Source: JAGVSR01 sp964458265 (lineage in GTDB: Bacteria; Pseudomonadota; Alphaproteobacteria; Rhizobiales; Hyphomicrobiaceae). Taken from it: a stretch of 64,000 bases of DNA. Shown piece after piece: positions 1-10,006 of this stretch. Numbering within the stretch: position 1 is the stretch's first letter; every line of letters begins with the position of its first letter. The translations under genes and the position numbers were made by a program. The DNA lies in the NCBI GenBank assembly GCA_964458265.1, contig CAYWIF010000002.1, positions 186,001 through 250,000 of the forward strand, in the 5' to 3' direction. The notes under the pieces are model-generated. The model did not search any database and had not been told where the DNA came from. It saw only the letters and a program-made list of their open reading frames with translations.

Positions 1-1294
1 CCACCTCTTCGGCGCTGCGCAGGATCGCGGTTTGAAGTGGTAATCCGTTTTCCAGATTGCGGTTGATGTTCTCGATTTCCACCAGGGCGTTGTCGACGAG
101 AATGCCGATGGCCAGCATCAAGCCGCCGAGCGTCATGAGATTGAAGGTCTGGCCCGTCAGCGCCAACCCGGCGACGGAGGCAAGGAGCGCCAGGGGAATG
201 GACGTCAAGACGATCAGCGATGATCGCCAACTGCCGAGAAAGACCAGCACCACGAAAGCCACAAGACAGGCGACGACCAGCGCTTCCTTGACGACGTTGG
301 CCACCGCGTTCTCCACGAACACGGATTGATCGAACACCGGCTCGATCGTGATTCCCGGTGGCGCCGACGCTTTCAATTCCGGCAGCTTGTCTTTGACCTG
401 CCGGACGATATCGACAGTCGACGCATCGCCAAGCTTCAGTATGGCGACGATGACGGCGTTTTGCCCGTCGAGCCGCGCGATGTTGGTCTGGATAGCCGCG
501 CCGTCGCGGATGCTCGCCACGTCTCCGACCCGCACGACCCGGCTCTCGACGGACCTGAGCGGCAGATCCGCAAATTGCGACACCTGCTCCGGACTGGCGT
601 TCGTGGTCACCACGATTTCGCGGTTGTCGACACGCAGAACGCCCGTGGGCAATGTCAGGTTCTGCGTGTTGATCGCTCGGGCGACTTCATTGGGAGAAAT
701 GCCATAGGATTGCAGCGCCTCGGGCTTTAGATCGATCATCACCTGACGCGACGCACCGCCGTACGGCAGCGTCAGCCGCAAACCGGGAATCGATTGGATT
801 TGCGAGCGCAGTTGCAACCGCGCGTAATCGAACAGCGCACTCGAATTCAGCGTGTCGGATGCCAGCACGAGTTGCAGGATCGGGACGCTCGACGGCACAA
901 ACGGAATGATGAGCGGCGGCGACGTACCCTGCGGCATACGCCGCAAGATCGTCTGACTGACCGACGTGATCTGCGCAAACGCCGCCGTGACGTCGGTGCC
1001 CGGCTGGAACGTGACGCGAATGATGGCCACGCCGGTCAGAGTTTCCGATCGCACGTCGCGGATGTTGTCGACATTGTTGAGGATGGCGATCTCGCCGAAC
1101 GTCGAAATTTTCGACGCCATCTCCGGCGCATTGAGACCCGGATAGGTCCAGATGACATTGATCGCGGGGATCTTGACCGGCGGCAGGACATCCGTCGACA
1201 TCCGCTGCGCCGAAAGCGCGCCGGTCAGCAGCAGCAGAATGGCAAGAACACCGATGCTGTGCCGGTGTGCCAGCGCATAGCGGACGATCCACAC
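1..1294 (-). CDS. RND-family efflux transporter permease (HAE1/AcrB type), 3' end outside window
   Basis: This is the N-terminal part, about 431 codons, of an inner-membrane proton-driven RND pump that would pair with a periplasmic adaptor and an outer-membrane channel. The start is GTG at 1294, with AGGAG about 7 bases upstream; no ATG fits the family N-terminus. A first membrane helix follows the start (ALAHRHSIGVLAILLLL), then the porter domain with the typical STDVLPP stretch. Near the window edge come helices of the second membrane block (VFLGSWRSSLIVLTSIPLAL) and the motif GGLMLAIGILVDNALVEIEN. The frame is open to position 1, so the gene continues out of the window. Substrate cannot be told from this part; RND family is certain, subfamily is likely. 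Confidence 0.88.
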   Translation of the reverse strand, partial: MWIVRYALAHRHSIGVLAILLLLTGALSAQRMSTDVLPPVKIPAINVIWTYPGLNAPEMASKISTFGEIAILNNVDNIRDVRSETLTGVAIIRVTFQPGTDVTAAFAQITSVSQTILRRMPQGTSPPLIIPFVPSSVPILQLVLASDTLNSSALFDYARLQLRSQIQSIPGLRLTLPYGGASRQVMIDLKPEALQSYGISPNEVARAINTQNLTLPTGVLRVDNREIVVTTNASPEQVSQFADLPLRSVESRVVRVGDVASIRDGAAIQTNIARLDGQNAVIVAILKLGDASTVDIVRQVKDKLPELKASAPPGITIEPVFDQSVFVENAVANVVKEALVVACLVAFVVLVFLGSWRSSLIVLTSIPLALLASVAGLALTGQTFNLMTLGGLMLAIGILVDNALVEIENINRNLENGLPLQTAILRSAEEV

Positions 1295-1708
1295 GAGACG
1301 GTCTCCTTGATCGCCCGGGTAGAGCCCGGGTGGACATCGACGCTGGCGCGGACACAACGAACCAACAAGGCGTGCCGCGAACGACATACCGCCCGTGTTG
1401 GATACTGGACTGGCGAGACCTGCGCCTCGCAAATTCGCTTGATGTTACCGTGATTTAATGTCGGAACGATCAGTCCCTGCGACCTCCGGCCGCGAACCAT
1501 CATCAATGAGGCATACGATGCCCAGATAATAGCCACGCAATCGCGCCTCAGCCTGCCCACCCGCTTCCGCCTATCTCGGCGGGCGAGCGAATTGACCTGC
1601 CGCCACGGCGCACATACTTTGCCGGGCTTGTCACAAAGGCTAGGTCTTCGAACCTATCTGCAACGCCAAACAACGGAGATCCGGCCGCCAGCCGGGCAGA
1701 TCGTTCCC
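1295..1708. other. Divergent intergenic region, about 414 bp
   Basis: It lies between the divergent RND and lysK genes and should hold both promoters. An in-frame extension of lysK reaches back to 1592, but that part has no synthetase-like sequence. I see no convincing gene or RNA here. Confidence 0.5.
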
Positions 1709-3361
1709 ATGTCCTTCCACGCCACGCCCGCCCAGCTCGCCGCCGTCAACGAAACCCGCGCATGGCCCTTCGAAGAAGCCCGTCGCATCGTCGATCGCTT
1801 GAAGAAGTCAAAAGGCGGCATGGATAAGACGGTCCTGTTTGAGACCGGCTACGGACCGTCCGGACTGCCGCACATTGGCACCTTCGGCGAAGTGGCACGC
1901 ACGAGCATGATCCGCCGCGCGTTCGAGACACTCACGGAAGGCAAGGTCAAGACCCGCCTGCTCTGCTTTTCCGATGACATGGACGGCATGCGCAAGGTTC
2001 CCGACAACGTTCCCAATCAGGACATGCTGCGGGAGAACCTGCACCGGCCTCTGACGCGCGTGCCCGATCCCTTCGGCCAGTACGAAAGCTTCGGCCATCA
2101 CAACAACGCGATGCTGCGCCGGTTCCTCGACACCTTCGGGTTCGAGTACGAGTTCGCCAGCGCCACCGACTACTACACGTCGGGCAAGTTCGATGAAATC
2201 TTGCTGCGGGCCGCCGAACGCTATCAGAAGATCATGGACATCATGTTGCCGACGCTCGGCGAGGAACGCCAGGCCACCTACAGTTGCTTTTTGCCCATCT
2301 CGCCCAAAACCGGCCGCGTCCTCTACGTGCCGATGAAGGACGTGAACGCCAAGGCCGGCACGATCACCTACACCGATGAGGATGGCGAGGACGTCACGCT
2401 GCCCGTGACCGGCGGCAACGTAAAGCTGCAATGGAAGCCGGACTTCGGTGCCCGTTGGGCCGCGTTGGGAGTCGACTTCGAAATGTATGGCAAGGATCAT
2501 ATGTCCAACACGCCGGTCTATGACGGCATCTGCAAAGTCCTCGGCGGCACGCCCCCCGAACACTTCGTCTACGAACTCTTCCTCGACGAGAAGGGCGAGA
2601 AGATCTCCAAGTCCAAGGGGAACGGATTGACGATCGATGAGTGGCTGACTTACGCCACGCCCGAAAGCCTCGCCCTCTTCATGTTCCAGAAGCCGAAGTC
2701 GGCCAAGAAGCTGCATTTCGACGTCATTCCACGCGCGGTGGACGACTACCTCCAGTTCCTCGGCGCCTATCCGCACCAGGACCCGAAGGCACAGCTCGAC
2801 AATCCCGTCTGGCACATCCACGCCGGCGAACCGCCAGCCCAGTCGAGCCCGGTCTCGTTCGCACTTCTGCGCAACCTCGTCGCCGCGTCGAACGCCGAGA
2901 ACAAAGACGTCCTGTGGGGCTACATCCGCCGCCACATGGACGATGCCACCCCCGAAAAATACCCGCTTCTCGACACCCTTGCCGGTTATGCCGTCCGCTA
3001 TTACCGCGACTTCGAGCTGGCCAAGAAATCCTATCGCGCGCCCGACGAGGTGGAACGCGGCGCCCTCCAGGCGCTGTCCGACAAGCTTGGCGCCGCTCCG
3101 GCCAATGCTTCGGCAGAAGATCTGCAGGCCATCGTGTACGACGTCGGCCGCTCGATCCCCCGCTACCAGGACCTCAACGCCAAGGGCGCAACACCGGACC
3201 GCCCCGGCGTGTCGAATGCCTGGTTCGCTGCCATCTACGAGGTGCTGTTGGGCGAGAGCAAAGGGCCGCGCTTCGGCTCCTTCATCGCGCTTTACGGGAT
3301 CGCCGAAACCCGCGCGCTCATCGCCAAGGCGCTCGAAGGCAAGGCCGGCCTCGCCGCCTGA
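1709..3361 (+). CDS. lysK: Lysyl-tRNA synthetase, class I
   Basis: Charges tRNA-Lys with lysine in the cytoplasm. It is the class I (archaeal-type, Rossmann-fold) enzyme, not the class II LysS of most bacteria; class I LysRS is common in alphaproteobacteria. With the start at 1709 (MSFHATPAQ) the product is 550 residues, normal for the family. The HIGH-equivalent is PHIGTF near residue 52, preceded by GYGPSG; the KMSKS-equivalent is KISKSKGNG near residue 300. The frame is open back to 1592, but the extra 39 residues look non-coding. No strong ribosome-binding site lies directly before 1709, so the start is the less certain part. The gene is flanked by unrelated, oppositely oriented genes and appears monocistronic. 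Confidence 0.95.
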   Translation: MSFHATPAQLAAVNETRAWPFEEARRIVDRLKKSKGGMDKTVLFETGYGPSGLPHIGTFGEVARTSMIRRAFETLTEGKVKTRLLCFSDDMDGMRKVPDNVPNQDMLRENLHRPLTRVPDPFGQYESFGHHNNAMLRRFLDTFGFEYEFASATDYYTSGKFDEILLRAAERYQKIMDIMLPTLGEERQATYSCFLPISPKTGRVLYVPMKDVNAKAGTITYTDEDGEDVTLPVTGGNVKLQWKPDFGARWAALGVDFEMYGKDHMSNTPVYDGICKVLGGTPPEHFVYELFLDEKGEKISKSKGNGLTIDEWLTYATPESLALFMFQKPKSAKKLHFDVIPRAVDDYLQFLGAYPHQDPKAQLDNPVWHIHAGEPPAQSSPVSFALLRNLVAASNAENKDVLWGYIRRHMDDATPEKYPLLDTLAGYAVRYYRDFELAKKSYRAPDEVERGALQALSDKLGAAPANASAEDLQAIVYDVGRSIPRYQDLNAKGATPDRPGVSNAWFAAIYEVLLGESKGPRFGSFIALYGIAETRALIAKALEGKAGLAA

Positions 3362-3394
3362 CCGCCAGATACATGCTCACAATTCGGAGCTGGG

Positions 3395-5242
3395 TCACTC
3401 GCCCTTGCCGAGCGGCGGCAAATCGAAACTCGCAAACAGCACCCCGATCAGGCGCTCGGTCCGCCGCGCGATAACCTGCGCCGTCCAGGCGCTTTCCGTG
3501 GCGGCATCCTGTGCGAGCAGGAACGGTGATCGCGACAGAATATCCCGCTTCTCGTCCCACGACAGAGTCCCGGCCTTTTGATTGTCGCGCCCCGAAAGCA
3601 GCACGACATTGCCGAGCTTCTGGTGATGCGCTTTGCACGCCTCCGCATTCCGGAACGTTGCCAGCCATGCTTTGCAGCCATCCGGGTTGCGCGGAAGGAT
3701 GTGTTCGATCGTTACGTCGTCGCGGCGAATCGGACCGGGATCGAGCCCCATGACAGCGCTGATCCGGCGCAGAAGGCTTCCCGAGTAGTGCTTGCCCGCG
3801 AAATTCGGGCTGCGCAAGTTACGGATCGCTTCGGCCCTGACCTTGGCATCGACTTTGAGCCAGCCCATCGCGTCGGGTTTAAGCTTGGCCTCGATTTCAT
3901 TCATGAGCCGCAGATAGCGCGTTTCCAAGACGCCGGGATCGACGCCGGCGATTTTTGACATCCACACAAGAGCATCGAGGCGGCGCACGAAGGCGAGTGT
4001 GTGCGGGGATTGCGGACCGTTCACCTTCTGCCACAGGAGCAGACCCGGAACCCAGCTATGCGGATCGATCCACGTCATGAAATCGATGTAGCGCTGAGCG
4101 GCCATCCGCTCCCCGTCGTCGCGCCCGATGTTGCCACGGCGCACATCTTTCAATCGGTTGGCATGCGGCACGAGGTGGTCGGCCAGGAACGGCATACCGT
4201 CCGTAGCAATACCGAACCGTTCGACGATCTCCATTTCCACCGGCCGGGCCGACTGATACTTGCCCCGCCACGACATCGCCCGGATGTGGCACAGCAACCG
4301 GTACATATCTTCCGGCACAAGAACATTCTCGCAGCTCTCCCATAGGTGCGAGGCCTCGACGTGACTGGCCGCCGGCATGGCGGAAAGAATGACCGATTTC
4401 GCCTCGTCGGCGGCATTGAACGCCAAACGCGTGTCCTGCTCCGTATTGAGCATTTCCCACGCTTCGTCGGCATCGTCGACGACGATGGTCACGAGCCGGC
4501 AACAATCGAGCACGTAGTCGGCCAGCGCGCGGCGGTCATCGTCCGTCATGCCGGGTGCGAGCAATTCCGATCGGATGCAATCGCGGTTATCAAAGATGTT
4601 CCGCTCGCTTTCGGACATGGTCTCGCGCGGCACGCCGGGGTCGAGTTCGGTAGAGCCTCGGCGCAGCACGACTTGCGTGAAGAGTTCGGCCGGCAGGGCT
4701 TGTATTGTGAGCAGGCCTTGCGGTAGGTGGCCGTCCGGATGATCGCCGACGGCAACCAATCTGTGGAGACGATCCGCACGGACCGGATCTGTTTCGAGAT
4801 CCCTTAGAATCGCGAACAGCATGGTCAAGGTCACCATGCGTTGGTGCCCGTCCACGATCTCGACCTGTTTCGCGCCGGGCGAGCGGGCAAGCATCAACCG
4901 GCCAAGGAGGTAAACTTTTGAATGCCGCTGCCGAAGCATGGATGCGCGCAGATCGTAGAGAAGGCGTACGGCATTCTCCGGCCTCCAGGCGTAAGCGCGC
5001 TGGAGGAAGGCAAGCCGGAAATGAAACCGTCCATCGAGCAGGGCGCCGACGGTCAAAACCTCCGCCGTGATCGCTTCACCTGACGCAGTGATATCGCCAG
5101 CAGGATCGTCAAATTCGCGCACTGCCTGCGATGCGGCGGTCGCATCGCTGAGTTGCCGGCTAAAGAGCGGTTCAGGACGTGCGGACTGAGCAGCGCGAGC
5201 CCAGAAACCCTGAAAGGCTTCCTCTTTCGGTCGCTGTGCCAA
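3395..5242 (-). CDS. DUF262/DUF1524 (GmrSD-like) protein
   Basis: One polypeptide carries both halves of GmrSD-type modification-dependent nucleases. With a TTG start at 5242 (GGGGGG 4 bases upstream) it is 615 residues. The N-terminal DUF262 part has QRAYAW (81-86) and DGHQR (131-135, the DGQQR-like motif of the ParB-like NTPase fold). The C-terminal DUF1524 part has the His-Me finger elements IEHILPRNP, LGNVVLL and DNQKAG. Known relatives cut phage DNA with modified cytosines, so a defence role is possible but inferred. A GTG start at 5368 is also open (657 residues), but the added segment looks non-coding. It stands alone, convergent with lysK, with no methylase or other defence gene nearby. 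Confidence 0.82.
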   Translation of the reverse strand: MAQRPKEEAFQGFWARAAQSARPEPLFSRQLSDATAASQAVREFDDPAGDITASGEAITAEVLTVGALLDGRFHFRLAFLQRAYAWRPENAVRLLYDLRASMLRQRHSKVYLLGRLMLARSPGAKQVEIVDGHQRMVTLTMLFAILRDLETDPVRADRLHRLVAVGDHPDGHLPQGLLTIQALPAELFTQVVLRRGSTELDPGVPRETMSESERNIFDNRDCIRSELLAPGMTDDDRRALADYVLDCCRLVTIVVDDADEAWEMLNTEQDTRLAFNAADEAKSVILSAMPAASHVEASHLWESCENVLVPEDMYRLLCHIRAMSWRGKYQSARPVEMEIVERFGIATDGMPFLADHLVPHANRLKDVRRGNIGRDDGERMAAQRYIDFMTWIDPHSWVPGLLLWQKVNGPQSPHTLAFVRRLDALVWMSKIAGVDPGVLETRYLRLMNEIEAKLKPDAMGWLKVDAKVRAEAIRNLRSPNFAGKHYSGSLLRRISAVMGLDPGPIRRDDVTIEHILPRNPDGCKAWLATFRNAEACKAHHQKLGNVVLLSGRDNQKAGTLSWDEKRDILSRSPFLLAQDAATESAWTAQVIARRTERLIGVLFASFDLPPLGKGE

Positions 5243-5528
5243 ATCGCCCCCCGGATACGCAAACAGCTTTATGATTATATGCCGAGCGTAAGATTGAGTC
5301 CGGCAACCTCGATGCCCAGCGGCAACATGCCGGCCGCCGTCCCCACAAGGTCGGTAATTATTCCCCACTCGTCTTAGATGCGCAAGCGCGCGAAAAAGAA
5401 TCTGTCATTCCCGATAGCAAGCAATAGATTGTGGCCCGCGCATCTCATGCAGCCCAACGGCCACTAACAACGTTACCCATCGATCTCAGTTCGCCTACGT
5501 CTGTGCGCCGGCAAAAATCGGGGATGAA

Positions 5529-5876
5529 ATGACCGATCAAGTCTACAAGATCGTCGACGAAACCGACTGGCGCGAAGCGCAGCGAACAGGGGTCTATCGT
5601 GGTTCGCCCGACGATCTTCGCGACGGCTTCATCCATTTATCCTTTGCTGAACAAATCGAGAGCACCGCAGCGCGTCATTTCCGCAATCGCGCCGGCCTGC
5701 TCCTCGTTGCTTTCCGTGCCGAAGATTTAGGCACGGACCTCAGGTCCGAGCCATCGCGCGGCGGTGCGTTGTTTCCTCATCTCTACGCCCAACTACCGGT
5801 CAGCAAAGCGCTTTGGGAACGCCCCATGATCATCGCTGAAGATGGGGTTCCTCGCGCGATAGAAAAGGTCGGCTAA
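5529..5876 (+). CDS. DUF952 domain-containing protein
   Basis: A 115-residue soluble protein of the DUF952 family, whose biochemical role is not known. The family pattern is clear: an N-terminal VYKIVDETDW, then DGFIHLSF near residue 35 and a C-terminal LFPHLYAQLP. Its stop overlaps the pyrD start by one base (TAATG), so the two genes are very probably co-transcribed and translationally coupled; the same pairing is seen in other alphaproteobacteria. Confidence 0.9.
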   Translation: MTDQVYKIVDETDWREAQRTGVYRGSPDDLRDGFIHLSFAEQIESTAARHFRNRAGLLLVAFRAEDLGTDLRSEPSRGGALFPHLYAQLPVSKALWERPMIIAEDGVPRAIEKVG

Positions 5877-6967
5877 TGCTTTCAAGTCTTTACGGCCTTG
5901 CCCGCGGGGCAATCTTCGCGATGGAGCCGGAGGATGCGCACGAGTTATCCTTGCGCATGTTGGAACGCGGATTGTATCCCCGCGATCTTTCGAATGATCC
6001 GCCGGAACTCAAAGTCGACGTGTTCGGACTGCGCTTTCCAAATCCGATCGGGATTGCGGCCGGCTATGACAAAGATGCGCGCGTCCCCGATGCCGTCCTC
6101 GGTCTCGGCTGTGGCTTTGCCGAAGTGGGAACGATCACGCCGATGCCCCAACCGGGCAATCCTCGCCCGCGTGTGTTCCGGCTTGTCGGCGACCATGGGT
6201 TGATCAATCGCCTTGGCTTCAACAACGGCGGCCACGCTGCCGCTCTGGAACGGCTGAAATCCCGTCGCAACCTCGGACTGATCTGCGTCAACGTTGGCGC
6301 GAACAAAGAGTCCGCCGACCGCGTTGAAGACTACGTCCGCGGCATCGAAGCGTTCTACGATGTCGCTTCGATGTTCACTGTCAACATCTCATCCCCAAAC
6401 ACCCCCGGACTGCGCGATCTCCAAGCCCCCGCGGCGCTGGATGAACTGATAGGCCGCGTGATGTCCGCACGCGCCGGCAAGGTCGCGGAGGGAAAGCCGA
6501 TGCGGCCGGTTATCGTCAAGATTGCCCCCGATATCGCCGAGGAAGACATTGGTCCCATGACCGAGCGGCTTGCCGCCCATGCCGTCGACGGCATTGCCGT
6601 GTCGAACACCACGCTGTCCCGCCATGGCCTGAGCGACACCCGAAAGGACGAAGCCGGCGGACTTTCGGGCCGCCCCGTCTTCCATCGGGCCACAGTCATG
6701 CTGGCCAAAGTTCATCAGGCGACCGGCGGCAAAATTCCGCTCATCGGCATCGGCGGCATCGATAGCGCGGACACTGCACTTGCCAAAATCGAGGCCGGCG
6801 CCTCACTCCTTCAATTGTACACCGGCCTCATCTATGAAGGTCCAGGTTTGATCGGCGAGATCAAGCGCGGGCTGGCAGCCGCCGTCCGCCAGGCCGGCGC
6901 GGGAAACCTATCCGAACTGAGGGGACGCCGCGCCGCCGAATGGGCCAGCCGGCCGTTTGAGAAATAA
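5876..6967 (+). CDS. pyrD: Dihydroorotate dehydrogenase (quinone), class 2
   Basis: Oxidises dihydroorotate to orotate in pyrimidine synthesis, passing electrons through FMN to membrane quinone. At 363 residues it has the class 2 length, including the N-terminal membrane-associating helix region (LYGLARGAIFAMEPEDAHEL). Diagnostic segments are AAGYDKDARVPDA, the FNNGG loop, the active-site serine motif NISSPNTPGLRDLQ and the FMN phosphate-binding region (LIGIGGIDSADTALAKIEAG). It overlaps the DUF952 gene by one base and is the second gene of that pair. Confidence 0.97.
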   Translation: MLSSLYGLARGAIFAMEPEDAHELSLRMLERGLYPRDLSNDPPELKVDVFGLRFPNPIGIAAGYDKDARVPDAVLGLGCGFAEVGTITPMPQPGNPRPRVFRLVGDHGLINRLGFNNGGHAAALERLKSRRNLGLICVNVGANKESADRVEDYVRGIEAFYDVASMFTVNISSPNTPGLRDLQAPAALDELIGRVMSARAGKVAEGKPMRPVIVKIAPDIAEEDIGPMTERLAAHAVDGIAVSNTTLSRHGLSDTRKDEAGGLSGRPVFHRATVMLAKVHQATGGKIPLIGIGGIDSADTALAKIEAGASLLQLYTGLIYEGPGLIGEIKRGLAAAVRQAGAGNLSELRGRRAAEWASRPFEK

Positions 6968-6976
6968 AGCGGCGGC

Positions 6977-7246
6977 TCAGTCGGGCTTCTTCATGATGGC
7001 CGCCATGCGGGTAAAGGCCCAGATCGGCACAACAATGATCGCACCAAGCAGTAGATATTCCAGGATCCACTCGATGGCCCCGAAGCCGAGATCGTAGATC
7101 GCGCGCAGGACCTCGTTGATCCGGTCGAAAAAGTTGCCGAAATTGATACCGAGTGCGCTCAGCACGACGCCAACGACAATGGAGATCAAGGCCAGCCGGA
7201 TCACCACTGCCAGCGGGCTGCCCCCGAACACTGTTCTGCCGTCCAT
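6977..7246 (-). CDS. Small membrane protein, DUF6460-like
   Basis: An 89-residue protein with two predicted membrane helices (LAVVIRLALISIVVGVVLSA and a C-terminal helix around LLLGAIIVVPIWAF) and a short basic tail. The start at 7246 (MDGRTVFGG) is chosen because AGGAG lies about 10 bases upstream; an in-frame extension to 7360 adds sequence with no membrane or family character. I match it from memory to the rhizobial DUF6460 family; function unknown. It is convergent with pyrD and divergent from the helicase gene. Confidence 0.72.
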   Translation of the reverse strand: MDGRTVFGGSPLAVVIRLALISIVVGVVLSALGINFGNFFDRINEVLRAIYDLGFGAIEWILEYLLLGAIIVVPIWAFTRMAAIMKKPD

Positions 7247-7330
7247 CGCCGATAAGCTCCTGTCGCTCCAAGAAGCGCCTGATAGCACAGGGCCATTGCA
7301 AGTGCGACCCGTCCCGAACCCGGCCGCGTA

Positions 7331-10006
7331 ATGAGAGTGATGCCGTCCAGCCCCGCACATCGTCGCGCCCTTTCGCGACCGTCTGAAGGTCCTTCGCCCG
7401 GCCCGGCGCTACCCGAGCCGTTCGCGCAATGGTTCGCGCAAAAGGGCTGGCAGCCGCGCGCCCACCAGTTGGCGCTCATCAAAAAATCGGCGGCCCGCCG
7501 CTCCACACTGCTCGTCGCGCCGACCGGCGCCGGCAAGACGCTCTCCGGGTTCCTGCCGAGCCTCATATCCCTGACGGCTCGTGGAACACGTCCGAACGCA
7601 CCGGGCCGCCGCCTGCACACGCTTTACATTTCACCATTGAAAGCGCTCGCCGTCGATGTTGCCCGCAATCTGATGACCCCGATTGCGGACATGCGTCTGC
7701 CGATCAGATGCGAGACCCGCTCAGGCGATACGTCCGCCGCCAAACGCCAGCGGCAACGCCAGTCTCCACCCGACATCCTCATGACCACGCCCGAACAGGT
7801 GGCGCTGCTCCTCAGCCACGAAGACGCACCACATTTCTTCGGCGCGCTCGACACCGTCATCCTCGATGAACTCCATACGTTGGCCGCGTCAAAGCGCGGC
7901 GATCTGCTGGCGCTTGATTTGGCCAGGCTACGCCGCATCGCACCCGAGGTGATGATGATCGGTTTGTCGGCCACCGTCGCGCGGCCTGCCGAATTGCGCG
8001 CCTACCTGCACGCACAAATTGCACCCGGTGAATTGGCCGGCATGTCCGACATCATCGTCGCTCCGCCGGGGCCTGCGGCCAACATCGCGATCCTGGAACA
8101 GGATGATCCGGTTCCGTGGGGCGGCCATTCCGCGCGATACGCACTGCAGACCGTTTACGACGCCATCGCCGCGCACCGCCTCACACTCGTCTTCGTCAAC
8201 ACGCGCATGCAGGCAGAGCTGGTCTTCCAGGAATTATGGAGGATCAACGAGCAATCGCTGTCCATTGCGCTCCACCACGGCTCGCTGGCCGCCGAACAGC
8301 GCCGCAAAGTCGAAGCGGCCATGGCTGCGGGCAAACTGAAGGCCGTCGTGGCCACCTCCACGCTCGACCTCGGCATCGACTGGGGCGACGTCGATCTCGT
8401 CGTCAACATTGGCGCGCCGAAGGGAGCGAGCCGGCTGATTCAACGCGTCGGCCGCGCCAACCACCGGCTTGAAGAACCGTCCAAGGCGCTTCTCGTGCCC
8501 GCCAATCGCTTTGAGGTGCTCGAATGCCGCGCGGCGCTCCAAGCCGCGTCGGCGGGCGAGCAGGACGCCGTCGTCGACCGCACAGGCGCGCTCGATGTCC
8601 TCGCCCAACATATTCTTGGCATGGCCTGCTCCGCGCCGTTCTCACCGGACGATCTGTTCGCGGAAGTCCGTTCCGCGCTGCCCTACGCGACGCTCGACCG
8701 CCCGACGTTTGACCGCATCCTCGATTTCGTGGCGACGGGTGGCTACGCGCTGCGCGCCTACGATCGCTTCGCGCGCCTCAAAGCCACGGACGACGGCAAG
8801 CTTCGCATGAGCCATCCGAGCCGCGCCAACCAGTATCGGTTGAACATCGGCACCATCGTCGAGAGCCCGATGATCAAACTGCGCCTCACGCGCGCACGGT
8901 CAAAGAATCGGGCTCAGCCGTCTGGTTTTGCAGGCGGGCGTATCCTGGGCGAAGTGGAGGAATACTTTGTTGAGCAGCTAGCGCCCGGCAATACGTTCGT
9001 CTTTGCCGGCGAAATCCTTCGCTTCGAAGGCATGCAGGAGACGGAAGCCTTTTGCTCCCGTTCCAACGCCGCCGACCCCATGATCCCGAGTTACAACGGC
9101 GGCAAGTTCCCGCTCTCGACGCACTTGGCGCAGCGCGTACGCGCGATGATCGCCGATCCGCATGCCTGGTCGGGTCTTCCCCGTCCCGTAGCCGAATGGC
9201 TGGCCCTGCAGCGAGAAAAATCTGCCATCCCTGGCCGCGATGAGGTGCTAATCGAAACCTTCCGGCAGGGCACGCGCCACCACATGGTGCTCTATCCGTT
9301 CGAGGGCCGCCTCGCGCATCAGACGCTTGGCATGCTCATCACCCGTCGCCTCGATCGCTGGGGCGCCAAACCGCTCGGCTTTGTCGCCAACGACTATGGC
9401 CTGTCGGTTTGGGCGGCCTCGGATCTCTCGGGCATGATTGCCGCCGGCAAAATCGATCTTGCCAAACTCCTCGAAGAAGACCTCCTGGGCGACGACCTGG
9501 ATGCTTGGCTGGCCGAAAGCGTCCTGATGAAGCGCACGTTCCGCCACTGTGCCGTCATTGCGGGGCTGATCGAACGGCGCCATCCCGGCCGTGAGAAGTC
9601 GGGCCGCCAGGTGACGATGTCCACAGATCTCGTCTACGATGTCTTGAGAAAACATGAGCCGGGGCACATCCTGCTGCAAGCGGCATGGAACGACGCTGCG
9701 GCGGGCCTTCTCGACATCCGCCGTCTGGGTCAGTTCCTAAGCCGCATCAAGGGCCGAATCAGGCATCAATCGTTGGAGCGTGTATCGCCGCTGTCCGTGC
9801 CCATTCTTCTGGAAATCGGCAAGGAGCCCGTCGCCCGCTTCGCCCGCGAAGATCTCCTGCGCGATGCCGCAGAGGATTTGATCCGGGCCGCGACGGCGAA
9901 CGATGCACCGGCGACGGCGGTAGCGAACACGACGACGGGGGAGAACACGACCGATGGCGATCCTCGCCTTGAAGCCAGAGCGCCTCGACGCCGGCGAATT
10001 CAATGA
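7331..10006 (+). CDS. Ligase-associated DEXH-box helicase (Lhr-like)
   Basis: A superfamily 2 ATP-dependent helicase of 891 residues, in the family whose genes usually sit with an ATP-dependent DNA ligase, an MBL-fold exonuclease and PdeM and are thought to serve DNA damage repair. Walker A is APTGAGKT (63-70), the DEXH box is DELH (179-182), and the helicase C-terminal motifs are STLDLGIDW and QRVGRANH. It overlaps pdeM by 53 bases in another frame, so the two form an operon. The ligase and exonuclease partners are not in this window. A second ATG at 7340 could be the true start; neither has a clear ribosome-binding site. Confidence 0.93.
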   Translation: MRVMPSSPAHRRALSRPSEGPSPGPALPEPFAQWFAQKGWQPRAHQLALIKKSAARRSTLLVAPTGAGKTLSGFLPSLISLTARGTRPNAPGRRLHTLYISPLKALAVDVARNLMTPIADMRLPIRCETRSGDTSAAKRQRQRQSPPDILMTTPEQVALLLSHEDAPHFFGALDTVILDELHTLAASKRGDLLALDLARLRRIAPEVMMIGLSATVARPAELRAYLHAQIAPGELAGMSDIIVAPPGPAANIAILEQDDPVPWGGHSARYALQTVYDAIAAHRLTLVFVNTRMQAELVFQELWRINEQSLSIALHHGSLAAEQRRKVEAAMAAGKLKAVVATSTLDLGIDWGDVDLVVNIGAPKGASRLIQRVGRANHRLEEPSKALLVPANRFEVLECRAALQAASAGEQDAVVDRTGALDVLAQHILGMACSAPFSPDDLFAEVRSALPYATLDRPTFDRILDFVATGGYALRAYDRFARLKATDDGKLRMSHPSRANQYRLNIGTIVESPMIKLRLTRARSKNRAQPSGFAGGRILGEVEEYFVEQLAPGNTFVFAGEILRFEGMQETEAFCSRSNAADPMIPSYNGGKFPLSTHLAQRVRAMIADPHAWSGLPRPVAEWLALQREKSAIPGRDEVLIETFRQGTRHHMVLYPFEGRLAHQTLGMLITRRLDRWGAKPLGFVANDYGLSVWAASDLSGMIAAGKIDLAKLLEEDLLGDDLDAWLAESVLMKRTFRHCAVIAGLIERRHPGREKSGRQVTMSTDLVYDVLRKHEPGHILLQAAWNDAAAGLLDIRRLGQFLSRIKGRIRHQSLERVSPLSVPILLEIGKEPVARFAREDLLRDAAEDLIRAATANDAPATAVANTTTGENTTDGDPRLEARAPRRRRIQ

